A DNA stretch of 64,000 bases. Origin: BACL27 sp947488385 (GTDB lineage: Bacteria; Actinomycetota; Acidimicrobiia; Acidimicrobiales; Ilumatobacteraceae). The translations under genes were made by a program, and so were the position numbers. The stretch's first letter is position 1, and every line of letters starts with the position of its first letter. The notes under the pieces were generated by a model that searched no databases, was not told the DNA's origin, and saw nothing but the letters and a program-made list of their open reading frames with translations. This document shows, in pieces, positions 27,043 to 35,248 of the stretch. The stretch is taken from the NCBI GenBank assembly GCA_964203655.1, contig CAXNMJ010000003.1, forward strand, positions 156,719 through 220,718, in the 5' to 3' direction.

Positions 27043-27334
27043 TTTTTGCTAATCGCTTTGCAGTTTTACCGATTGGCTCGATGCTGCGCTGGTCTAGGTC
27101 GCCAACCTCAATACCGTTCGAAAAACGCACTCGGTAGCGCAGCCAGTTAAAACCGTTGGCGAGAATCACTTTGCCTTCGCTTCCTAGAGCGACGCCCGTA
27201 AGTTCAACTGTTGAGCGCACCGTGTCGCCCATACTCAGGTCAATTTGATTTGCGTGGGGATTCGCTAGGGCATGCGGTTTCCAGCTTTGCTGAACAACTG
27301 GTGTTGAATTTGTATCTGGCGGGTTCATAGTCAT
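27023..27334 (-). CDS. Small conserved-looking protein, beta-rich, unknown function
   Basis: 103 aa if started at ATG 27334 (MTMNPPDTNS). A Pro/Asn-rich start is followed by VELTGVALGSEGKVILANGFNWLRYRVRF, which has the look of a KOW/SH3-like barrel, and then a basic tail (GKTAKRLAKIAKRAN). Overlap with the aminotransferase gene suggests an operon. It is divergent from tig by about 30 bp. No family is recognised. Confidence 0.55.
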   Translation of the reverse strand: MTMNPPDTNSTPVVQQSWKPHALANPHANQIDLSMGDTVRSTVELTGVALGSEGKVILANGFNWLRYRVRFSNGIEVGDLDQRSIEPIGKTAKRLAKIAKRAN

Positions 27335-27363
27335 AGTTTGCCACAGATACACTGCTCGGCACT

Positions 27364-28737
27364 GTGAAAACGACACTCGAAGCCTTAGAAGGCAACAAAA
27401 TCAAACTCTCAATCGAAGTTGAAGAGACCGAATTTGACCGTTATTTAGACGGCGCATTCCGAAAAATTTCAACACAGATTCGAATTCCGGGCTTTCGTCA
27501 GGGCAAGGCACCGCGCAAGTTGATCGAAGCCCAAATCGGCCTTGAGGCTGCGCGCTCTCAAGCGATTGAAGATGCAATTCCAGCATCCTTGGCGCTTGCT
27601 GTTCGCGAACACGACCTCGACATCATTGCCACTCCCGAGGTAAATCTCACAGGTGGACAAGAAGCCGGCAATATTGCTTTTGATGCAACTTGTGAAGTTC
27701 GCCCAGTTGTAAAAATTTCCGGATACGACAAGTTGAAAGTTGAGATGCCGGCATTAGTCGCGTCAGACGACGACATCGACGAAGTCGTGAAGTATGAGCG
27801 CAAACGTCATGCAACTTTGGCTGATGTTGATCGTGTTGCAAAAGTCGACGACCAAGTGACGTTAGATCTTGTGGGTTCGCGCGACGGCGAACCGCTTCCA
27901 GGTTTGAATGTCGACGACTGGTTGTATGAAGTTGGTCGCGGTTGGGTTGCCGAAGACTTTGATAAACAAATCATTGGCTCGAAGACCGGTCAAAAACTTG
28001 AGTTCAGTTCAATTCCATCTGGCATGACCGAGTCAGCCGACTTTGTCGTAACGGTGAAGAAGATTCAAGAGCAAGTTTTGCCAGAACTCACAGACGAGTG
28101 GGTTGCAGAGCACTTGGCCGAACACGAAACAATCGACGCATGGAAGTCTGCAGTGCGAACAAGAATTGAAGAGTCACGACTTAATCAAGTGCGCAACACC
28201 GTTGTCGAGAAAACAACTGCGGCTCTCGCTGGCTTGCTCGAGATCGAAGCACCCGAGGCGATGGTCTCTGGAGATTTGCGTGGACGCGTGCAGAACACAT
28301 TGAAGCAGTTCGAGTCACAAGGCATTTCGATGGAGCAGTGGTTGTCGGTAACTCAGCAGACGCCTGAGCAATTCATTGATGCGTTGAAAGAGCAATCAGT
28401 GTTGGCTGTCAAAGTCGATATTGCTTTGCGTGCAGTTGCGCTCGCCGAATCACTTGAAGCAAGCGAAGAAGATTTAGAGCGTCAATTCACTCGTATCGCG
28501 GCACAGGTAAAAAAGAAGCCAGCCGCAATCCGCAAGGCTTACGAAAACAACGACGCGATTGCCGACATGAAAGCACAAATTGCAAAGTCAAAAGCAATCG
28601 ACTGGTTGTTGCATAATTCAACGTTTGCAGACGACAAGGGCAACAAAATCGAGAACGACACAATCCTTGGCGAGCATGACCACGAACACGATCACGATCA
28701 TGACCACGACCATGACCATGATGGCGCAGACAGCTAA
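27364..28737 (+). CDS. tig: Trigger factor with His/Asp-rich C-terminal tail
   Basis: 457 aa ribosome-associated chaperone and prolyl isomerase. The ribosome-binding domain has the signature GFRQGKAPRK (about residues 43-52), followed by an FKBP-like PPIase domain (VAKVDDQVTLDL...) and a long helical C-domain. The last residues are an alternating His-Asp run (EHDHEHDHDHDHDHDHD), an unusual tail that could bind Ni or Zn, as do the tails of SlyD and some other folding factors (inference). GTG start. It heads the tig-clpP-clpX group, a common bacterial order. Confidence 0.95.
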   Translation: MKTTLEALEGNKIKLSIEVEETEFDRYLDGAFRKISTQIRIPGFRQGKAPRKLIEAQIGLEAARSQAIEDAIPASLALAVREHDLDIIATPEVNLTGGQEAGNIAFDATCEVRPVVKISGYDKLKVEMPALVASDDDIDEVVKYERKRHATLADVDRVAKVDDQVTLDLVGSRDGEPLPGLNVDDWLYEVGRGWVAEDFDKQIIGSKTGQKLEFSSIPSGMTESADFVVTVKKIQEQVLPELTDEWVAEHLAEHETIDAWKSAVRTRIEESRLNQVRNTVVEKTTAALAGLLEIEAPEAMVSGDLRGRVQNTLKQFESQGISMEQWLSVTQQTPEQFIDALKEQSVLAVKVDIALRAVALAESLEASEEDLERQFTRIAAQVKKKPAAIRKAYENNDAIADMKAQIAKSKAIDWLLHNSTFADDKGNKIENDTILGEHDHEHDHDHDHDHDHDGADS

Positions 28738-28869
28738 GAGCTTGATTCCTAGCGTGACATCTTGCATTAGGTCTTGATAAATACGGGCTCTTATTGTCCG
28801 CAAAAGCCGTTGGCCACGAACTAGCGTGAATACTCAGTAATTAACTCCCAAACAAGAGGTATTTCTTTC
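28738..28869 (+). promoter_or_regulatory. Promoter/leader region of clpP
   Basis: 132 bp without a gene. TAGCGT at 28822-28827 is a candidate -10, and AAGAGG at 28853-28858 is the ribosome site for the GTG at 28870. No clear stress-regulator box was identified. Confidence 0.4.
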
Positions 28870-29499
28870 GTGGATTTTGTTCGCAACTATTACGTTCCAA
28901 ACGTCACCGAGCAGACCAGCCGTGGCGAGCGCGTTTATGACCTTTACAGTCGCTTGCTCAAAGAGAACATCATCATTCTTGGAACACCGATTGACGACAC
29001 GATCGCCAATTTGGTTTGCGCGCAGTTGATTCACCTTGAGAGTGAAAACCCTGACAAGGACATCAACATCTATATCAACAGCCCAGGCGGAGACATCTCG
29101 GCTCTCTTCGCGATTTACGACACGATGCAGTTCATTAAGAACGACATCGCAACAATTTGTTTGGGTCAAGCCGCTTCAGCTGCGGCAGTGCTTCTTGCGG
29201 CAGGCACCAAAGGTAAGCGTTTGGCTCTGCCACACTCGCGAGTGTTGTTGCACCAGCCATACGCGCAAGTGGGTTATTCACAAGTTACAGATCTTGAACT
29301 CGCCGCCCGAGAGATCTTGCGCATGCGCGAGATACTCGAAGAAATTCTTGCGCAGCACACCGGTCAGCCGATTGATCGAATTCACAAAGACACTGATCGC
29401 GACTTCGTCATGGAGGCAAGCGCCGCCAAAGAATACGGCATCATCGACGAAGTGATTTCAACGCGCGCATTTGCTGATCGTTCTGGACCTATTCGTTGA
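28870..29499 (+). CDS. clpP: ATP-dependent Clp protease proteolytic subunit
   Basis: 209 aa serine protease forming the tetradecameric barrel. The triad is Ser103 (GQAASAA), His128 (LLHQP) and Asp178 (DTDRD), and the YINSPGGD loop is present. The start is GTG with AGAGGTATTTC upstream. Only one copy is in the window, although actinobacteria usually have two, so a second may lie elsewhere. clpX follows after 19 nt. Confidence 0.97.
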   Translation: MDFVRNYYVPNVTEQTSRGERVYDLYSRLLKENIIILGTPIDDTIANLVCAQLIHLESENPDKDINIYINSPGGDISALFAIYDTMQFIKNDIATICLGQAASAAAVLLAAGTKGKRLALPHSRVLLHQPYAQVGYSQVTDLELAAREILRMREILEEILAQHTGQPIDRIHKDTDRDFVMEASAAKEYGIIDEVISTRAFADRSGPIR

Positions 29500-29518
29500 A
29501 AATTGAAACGAGGCGCTA

Positions 29519-30796
29519 ATGGCTAAGTTTGGTGATTCAGCAGAACTTGTCAAGTGTTCTTTTTGCGGTAAGTCGCAAAAGCAGGTCAAGAAGTTAATCG
29601 CCGGTCCCGGTGTTTATGTTTGTAACGAGTGCATCGATCTTTGCAATGAAATAATTGACGAAGAAAACACCGAAGAGACAGAGGCCAGTCTTGAGAAGCT
29701 TCCGAATCCTCGAGAGATTCGTGCGTTCCTCGACGATTATGTAGTCGGCCAAGACACAGCTAAAAAAGTATTGTCGGTTGCGGTATTCAATCACTACCGC
29801 CGAATCCAATACAAGCAAAACGCATCAACTCGCCGAGACGACATTGAACTCGCAAAGAGCAACATCATGCTGTTGGGTCCGACTGGTTGCGGAAAGACGC
29901 ATATGGCCCAGACGCTTGCGAGGCTCTTGAATGTGCCGTTTGCAATCGCAGACGCGACTGCATTGACCGAGGCTGGTTACGTTGGCGAAGACGTCGAAAA
30001 CATATTGCTCAAACTTCTTCAGGCTGCAGACTTTGACGTCAAAAAGGCAGAGTCGGGCATCGTCTATATAGATGAGATCGACAAAGTTGCACGAAAGAGC
30101 GAGAATCCGTCGATTACGAGAGATGTTTCGGGTGAGGGTGTACAGCAGGCGTTGCTCAAAATTCTTGAAGGCACCGTTGCGTCGGTTCCACCTCAAGGCG
30201 GTCGCAAACATCCGCATCAAGAATTTATTCAAATTGACACGACAAATGTTTTGTTCATTTGCGGTGGTGCTTTTGCCGGCTTAGATCAAATCATCGCCTC
30301 ACGAATCGGTCAAAAAGGTGTCGGCTTTCATGCGCAAGTTAAGTCAAAGTCAGAAAAAGATCCGGGTGAACTATTTGCCCAGGTTCTGCCCGAAGATTTA
30401 CTGAAATTCGGCATGATTCCAGAGTTTGTAGGTCGTCTGCCGATGATCGGCGCGGTTCACAGCCTAGATAGACCTGCGTTAATCAAGATTCTGACCGAAC
30501 CTAAGAACGCGTTGCTCAAGCAGTATCAGAAGTTCTTTGAATTTGAAGATGTTGAACTTGAATTTTCGGCTGATGCACTAGAAGCAGTAGCCGATCAAGC
30601 CCTTACTCGAGGCACAGGTGCTCGTGGACTTCGCTCGATTCTTGAAGAAGTTCTACTTGAAACGATGTATGACCTTCCTGGTCGTACTGATGTCGCCAAA
30701 GTTGTAATCGATCTCAACGCAGTGAAGAAAATTTCTGCACCAACTTTGGTTAAGCGAAGCACTCGCGTCACACGCCAGCGTCGCGCCGCGTCTTAG
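29519..30796 (+). CDS. clpX: ATP-dependent Clp protease ATP-binding subunit
   Basis: 425 aa AAA+ unfoldase. An N-terminal zinc-binding domain has Cys13, Cys16, Cys35 and Cys38. Walker A GPTGCGKT, Walker B VYIDEIDK, sensor regions and the ClpP-docking IGF-type loop region follow. It delivers tagged substrates to ClpP. The ribosome site GAGGCG lies just before ATG. Confidence 0.97.
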   Translation: MAKFGDSAELVKCSFCGKSQKQVKKLIAGPGVYVCNECIDLCNEIIDEENTEETEASLEKLPNPREIRAFLDDYVVGQDTAKKVLSVAVFNHYRRIQYKQNASTRRDDIELAKSNIMLLGPTGCGKTHMAQTLARLLNVPFAIADATALTEAGYVGEDVENILLKLLQAADFDVKKAESGIVYIDEIDKVARKSENPSITRDVSGEGVQQALLKILEGTVASVPPQGGRKHPHQEFIQIDTTNVLFICGGAFAGLDQIIASRIGQKGVGFHAQVKSKSEKDPGELFAQVLPEDLLKFGMIPEFVGRLPMIGAVHSLDRPALIKILTEPKNALLKQYQKFFEFEDVELEFSADALEAVADQALTRGTGARGLRSILEEVLLETMYDLPGRTDVAKVVIDLNAVKKISAPTLVKRSTRVTRQRRAAS

Positions 30797-30811
30797 TCGA
30801 AGCATCTCGTC

Positions 30812-32117
30812 GTGCAATACGCCGATGCGCTGCGTTATCTTGACGAACACTCAAGTTATGAGCGCACAGGGCGAGTCGACTCACCGAGCACCAAAAATAT
30901 CGAGATATTGCTAGACGCAATCGCGAATCCACAACATTCATATCGCAGTATCCACATCACCGGCACCAACGGCAAAGGTTCAACAGCGCAAATAATCACA
31001 AAACTGTTGATGGCTCATGGGTTGCGAGTTGGCACGTATTCGAGCCCTCATATCAACCGAATTAACGACCGAATCTGCATCAATGGCGAACCAATTGACG
31101 ACACTGAATTCGGGTTACAGATTGGCGCGATCGCCGATCTTGAAATTCTTTCAGCGATTCGCCCGAGTTTTTTTGAAATCATGACTGCGGCGATGTTCCG
31201 CTGGTTTGCTGATGAGGCAGTCGATGTCGCTGTTGTTGAAGTCGGCATGCTCGGCCGATGGGATGCGACGAACGTGATTGCTTCAGACGTTGCGGTGATC
31301 ACAAACATCGCCCTTGACCACATGGAGTATGCGGGCCCGACCGTCGAACATATTGCCAAAGAAAAAGCCGGAATCATCAAACCGTCAAGCGCACTGATTC
31401 TTGGGCGAAACAGATGAGTTGTTGCGAGAAATCTTTTTGAATGAACCAGCGCGATCACAACTTATTCGCGATGAAGATTTTGCTTGTGAAGACAATTTTT
31501 TGGCGATTGGCGGTCGAATGATTACGGTGCGAACGCCACGCTCAAAATATGAGGACATTTTGTTGCCTCTGCACGGCCAACACCAAGGCGATAACGCGTC
31601 ATTGGCGATTTGTGCTGTCGAAGCATTTTTTGATGATGCAATAAATCGTGATGTTTTAGATGAAGCCATGTCGATGGTGGCGATGCCCGGGCGATTCGAA
31701 GTTCTAGGCCATCGGCCACTTGTGATAATCGATGGTGCACACAATCCGGCTGGCGCGAAAGTTTGTGCCGAGGTTTTCTTTGAAGACTTCAATACGCAAG
31801 GCCGCAAAATTATCGTGACGGGTGCATTGCGCAGTCGTAACCCAGAAGATTTGCTCGTGGCACTCCGAGCTAACGAGTTTGATGTAGTCATTACTTGTAT
31901 GCCGCCAACCCCGCGCGGATTGCCTGCAGATGAGATGGCGGCAGTTGCGCAAAGCATTGGTTGTGCGGATGTCAGAGTTGCGGATTCGGTAGAAAAAGCA
32001 TGTGAGTTGGCAATGAAGATTGCCCAAGATGATGACGCTGTTCTTGTAACTGGTTCGTTGTATATCGTCAGCGCGGCACGTCCGTATATTCAAAATCGGG
32101 TAACTAAGCGCACCTAG
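30812..32117 (+). pseudogene. folC: folC (folylpolyglutamate/dihydrofolate synthase), broken by a +1 frameshift
   Basis: Two plus-strand frames make one Mur-ligase-type protein of about 430 aa. The first (30812-31417) has the P-loop ITGTNGKGSTAQI and ends in ...SALILGRNR. The second is open from TTG 31401, reads LGETDELLREIF, contains HGQHQGDNASLAI and IDGAHNPAGAK, and ends at 32117. Removing one G from GGG (31403-31405), or an adjacent base, gives SALILGETDELL. FolC adds glutamates to folates and is normally indispensable. A sequencing insertion is therefore the best explanation. Confidence 0.88.
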
Positions 32118-32164
32118 AAAGCCGTAGTTGCGGGCAATTCCGTGCGATAGAGGCGTGAAACCTT

Positions 32165-32170
32165 TAGCCT
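32165..32170 (+). promoter_or_regulatory. Leaderless -10 box of ndk
   Basis: TAGCCT, six bases, then ATG 32177. The transcription start would coincide with the start codon. Confidence 0.5.
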
Positions 32171-32176
32171 GAAGGC

Positions 32177-32602
32177 ATGTCAAATCGCACACTTGTTTTA
32201 TTGAAGCCAGATGCCGTTGAACGAAATCTCGTAGGAGAGATCCTCGGTCGTTTTGAGGCCAAAGGATTAAAAATCGCCGCAATGGAGTTGCGCAAACTCG
32301 ACGCCGACACATTGGCTCGGCACTACGAAGAACACAAAGGCAAAGGCTTTTACGCAGAACTTGTGGCTTTTATGTCTCGCGGCCCAGTCGTTGCGCTGGC
32401 ACTTGAGGGTCCGGAAGACACTTGGGAGATTGTTCGAGCAATGATGGGCGCGACAAACCCCCGCACTGCGGCGCCCGGAACGATCCGTGGCGATCTTGGA
32501 ACACTCTTTACTGAGAACCTGGTGCACGGCAGCGACTCGGCAGCGTCAGCGGCACGCGAACTAGAGATTTTCTTCCCAGGTATCACGAAGAAGAGTTCGT
32601 AA
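32177..32602 (+). CDS. ndk: Nucleoside diphosphate kinase
   Basis: 141 aa, full length. RTLVLLKPDAVERNLVGEI at the N-terminus, NPRTAAPGTIRGDLG, and the phospho-acceptor His in NLVHGSDSAASA. It balances NTP pools by phosphate transfer. mreB begins 3 nt after its stop. Confidence 0.97.
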   Translation: MSNRTLVLLKPDAVERNLVGEILGRFEAKGLKIAAMELRKLDADTLARHYEEHKGKGFYAELVAFMSRGPVVALALEGPEDTWEIVRAMMGATNPRTAAPGTIRGDLGTLFTENLVHGSDSAASAARELEIFFPGITKKSS

Positions 32603-32604
32603 CG

Positions 32605-33639
32605 ATGGCGGGAGGCAATCCGCTTTCAATGGGTCGCGATGTCGCGGTCGACTTGGGTACCGCAAACACGCTCGTCTATGTAAAAGGTCAAGGACTTGTT
32701 CTCAATGAACCTTCGATGGTCGCAGTTGATGTACGCAGTGGTCAGGTAGTTGCAGTTGGTCACGAAGCTAAACGCATGTGGGGGCGGGCACCAAAAAACA
32801 TTCGTTTGGTTCGTCCTCTTAAAGACGGAGTGATCGCCGATTTTGACGTTTGTGAGCAGATGTTGAAACAGTTTTTGCAACGCATCTCAACAAGTCGCTG
32901 GAGCAAACCAAGAGTTATCGTTGCCGTGCCGTCAGAAGTAACCGGCGTCGAGCGCCGAGCGGTGCAAGATGCAGCTGAATTCGCTGGCGCACGTCGGCCG
33001 GTTTACATCATTGAAGAAGCCATGGCTGCCGCTATCGGAGCGGGGCTTCCAGTGCACGAGCCGAGCGCAAACTTGATTGTTGACATTGGTGGTGGAACGA
33101 CAGAAGTGGCGGTTATTTCACTCGGTGGCATCGTCACGGCAAATTCGGTGCGCGTTGGTGGCGACGAATTGAACGAAACGATTATTGCGATGTTCAAACG
33201 TGATTTTGATCTTGATATTGGCGTCAACACTGCAGAAGAAGTAAAGATTCAACTTGGTTCAGCGTGGCCACTTGAACAAGAAATTGTCGGCGATGTTGGT
33301 GGGCGAGATACTAAAACTGGTTTGCCACGCACCCAAGCCGTGACAACGCAACAAGTTCGAGACGCTTTAGACGACTCAGTTCTGAGAATCATTGATGCGA
33401 TCAAGAGAACTCTTGAACGTACCCCGCCCGAACTTGCAGCCGATGTAATTAGTCACGGTTTAGTGCTTGCAGGTGGTGGGGCATTGCTTGCTGGTTTGGC
33501 AGAGCGCGTAACTCATGAAACCGGCATCCAGGCATATATTGCGCCTGAGCCTCTGCTCGCAGTTGTGTTGGGTGCAGGAATGACGCTCGACAATTTAGAG
33601 GCGATTAAAGGTTTGACGATTCAAAGCGAATTTTCATAA
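32605..33639 (+). CDS. mreB: Rod shape-determining actin MreB
   Basis: 344 aa bacterial actin. Phosphate-1 loop VDLGTANTLVYV, phosphate-2 region VDIGGGTTEVAVISLGG and adenosine motif LAGGGALLAGL are all present. It directs lateral wall synthesis with MreC, MreD, PBP2 and RodA, encoded directly downstream in that order. A rod or curved cell shape is implied, as many coccoid actinobacteria lack this set. Confidence 0.97.
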   Translation: MAGGNPLSMGRDVAVDLGTANTLVYVKGQGLVLNEPSMVAVDVRSGQVVAVGHEAKRMWGRAPKNIRLVRPLKDGVIADFDVCEQMLKQFLQRISTSRWSKPRVIVAVPSEVTGVERRAVQDAAEFAGARRPVYIIEEAMAAAIGAGLPVHEPSANLIVDIGGGTTEVAVISLGGIVTANSVRVGGDELNETIIAMFKRDFDLDIGVNTAEEVKIQLGSAWPLEQEIVGDVGGRDTKTGLPRTQAVTTQQVRDALDDSVLRIIDAIKRTLERTPPELAADVISHGLVLAGGGALLAGLAERVTHETGIQAYIAPEPLLAVVLGAGMTLDNLEAIKGLTIQSEFS

Positions 33640-33656
33640 AGGCGAGTTCTTAAAAA

Positions 33657-34733
33657 GTGGCAGCTGGTCAATCAACTCGAAGGCGAGCACTCATCTTGCT
33701 GGTGCTCACATCAATAATCTTGATCACCCTCGACTTACAAAATTCGTCGGCTATTTCGGGTCTGCGTTCTGTGTTTGGCGTGGTCTTTCGTCCGATTGAA
33801 AGCACAACTCGCGTAATTACGAGACCGGTCAGCAATGTTTGGAACGGAATTATCAACTACAACAATGTGTTGGATGACAATGATCGTTTGCGCGAGAAAA
33901 TTGCGCAGCAAGAAGGTGCAACAATTGCCGCGGCAGCGTCGGTTCGGCTATCACAAGAGTTGCTTGCGCTAAATGGTTTGCCAACACTGGCGGGAATCAA
34001 CGCTGTAACTGCTCAAGTAATCGGTGATTCACCATCAAATTTTTCGCAAACGATTGAAATCAACCAGGGAAGCGAAAGCGGTATTCGAGTCGGTATGCCA
34101 GTGTTGAACGCCGCTGGTCTTGTTGGCAAAATCACCAAAGTTTCCACAGATCGCTCTGTTGTGATGTTGATTACCGACCCCGATTTTGCGCTTTCAATCA
34201 AAGTTGTAAACGCACCTCGTCAAGCAACGACGACAACAATCGCCAAAAGTAATGCCGCAGTGCCATCGCCGGTGGTGCCATTAGAACCAGATACAAACTC
34301 AGACTCTGCGACCGTCGCCAGCACGACGACAACTACGACTACGACCACGATTGCTGGTTTTACCCCTTCTGTAACTACGTTGCCTGCTGCTCCTAGTGGG
34401 GTGTCATCAATTACGGTGCCATTGGCAAGTGATCTTGCTGTAAGAGAAACAGGTGTGATTGAGGGACGTGGTCCTGCTCGTCAACCCACCGTCAGATTTA
34501 TCAGCAATGCTTTGCGATTTGGTGATATTCAAACTGGCGTGCCAATTGTGACAGCGGGTGGTTCGCGCAGTTTGTCGCCGCCAGATATTTTGGTCGGAAC
34601 AGTGTCGCGTGTAGTCGAACGAGTTGGTTCGGCTGGTCCGGTTCTTGAAATTGAATTAGTCGCTGACTTGTCGAATCTTTCGTTCTTGCGTGTTCTTTTG
34701 TATCAGCCGATCACCGAGAAAGTTGCTCCGTGA
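33657..34733 (+). CDS. mreC: Rod shape-determining protein MreC
   Basis: 358 aa from GTG. One N-terminal membrane helix (LILLVLTSIILITLDL), a coiled coil (LREKIAQQEG), then the beta-barrel periplasmic domain (GLVGKITKVSTDRSVVMLITDP). A Thr-rich, low-complexity insert of about 75 residues (around residues 185-260), including a run of nine Thr, interrupts the barrel region. This insert is longer than in typical MreC. Confidence 0.93.
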   Translation: MAAGQSTRRRALILLVLTSIILITLDLQNSSAISGLRSVFGVVFRPIESTTRVITRPVSNVWNGIINYNNVLDDNDRLREKIAQQEGATIAAAASVRLSQELLALNGLPTLAGINAVTAQVIGDSPSNFSQTIEINQGSESGIRVGMPVLNAAGLVGKITKVSTDRSVVMLITDPDFALSIKVVNAPRQATTTTIAKSNAAVPSPVVPLEPDTNSDSATVASTTTTTTTTTIAGFTPSVTTLPAAPSGVSSITVPLASDLAVRETGVIEGRGPARQPTVRFISNALRFGDIQTGVPIVTAGGSRSLSPPDILVGTVSRVVERVGSAGPVLEIELVADLSNLSFLRVLLYQPITEKVAP

Positions 34734-35248
34734 TTCGGTTCTTGACAATTATGTCAAGCCGTTGGTCTCGGCTCGTTCTTGTGATGCTGTTCGTGATTGC
34801 ACTACAGACGACATTGTTTTCAGATTTGCGACCATTCGGTGTCGCAGCCCAGTTGGTTCTTTTGTTTGTTATTGCTTCTGGGGTTAATCATGGCGTTGCA
34901 GTCGGAGCGATGACAGGCTTGATCGCAGGACTGATGTACGACTTTGTCTTGCCAACGCCAGTCGGCTTAGTTTCACTTGTTCTTGGGCTTGCCGGTGCGA
35001 CAGCCGGGCTTTTGATTTATTTTTTTCGCCAACCAACTTTGTGGATGAAAGTTGTAGCAATTGCAGTTTGTTCGGTGCTTGGTGAAATTTATTATCCACT
35101 TGCGCAGGCTGTTGTCGGTATAGATGGTTGGTTGCAATTGAGGTTGATCAAAGTTGTAATCGTCGTAGCAATTTGTAATGTGATCTTCTCGCCGATTGCG
35201 ATACTGCTAAGTCGCTGGACGCTCGCCGATAGAAAGTTGACAATTTAA
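34730..35248 (+). CDS. mreD: Rod shape-determining membrane protein MreD
   Basis: 172 aa, four to five membrane helices, overlapping the mreC stop (GTGA). Sequence conservation in MreD is low; the assignment rests on size, hydrophobicity (LIAGLMYDFVLPTPVGLVSLVLGLAG) and position between mreC and the PBP2 gene. Confidence 0.88.
   Translation: MIRFLTIMSSRWSRLVLVMLFVIALQTTLFSDLRPFGVAAQLVLLFVIASGVNHGVAVGAMTGLIAGLMYDFVLPTPVGLVSLVLGLAGATAGLLIYFFRQPTLWMKVVAIAVCSVLGEIYYPLAQAVVGIDGWLQLRLIKVVIVVAICNVIFSPIAILLSRWTLADRKLTI

Noticed and set aside
28680..28735. Short tandem repeats that could be read as a CRISPR or VNTR
   Set aside because: They are the His-Asp codons at the end of tig, inside the coding frame, without spacers.
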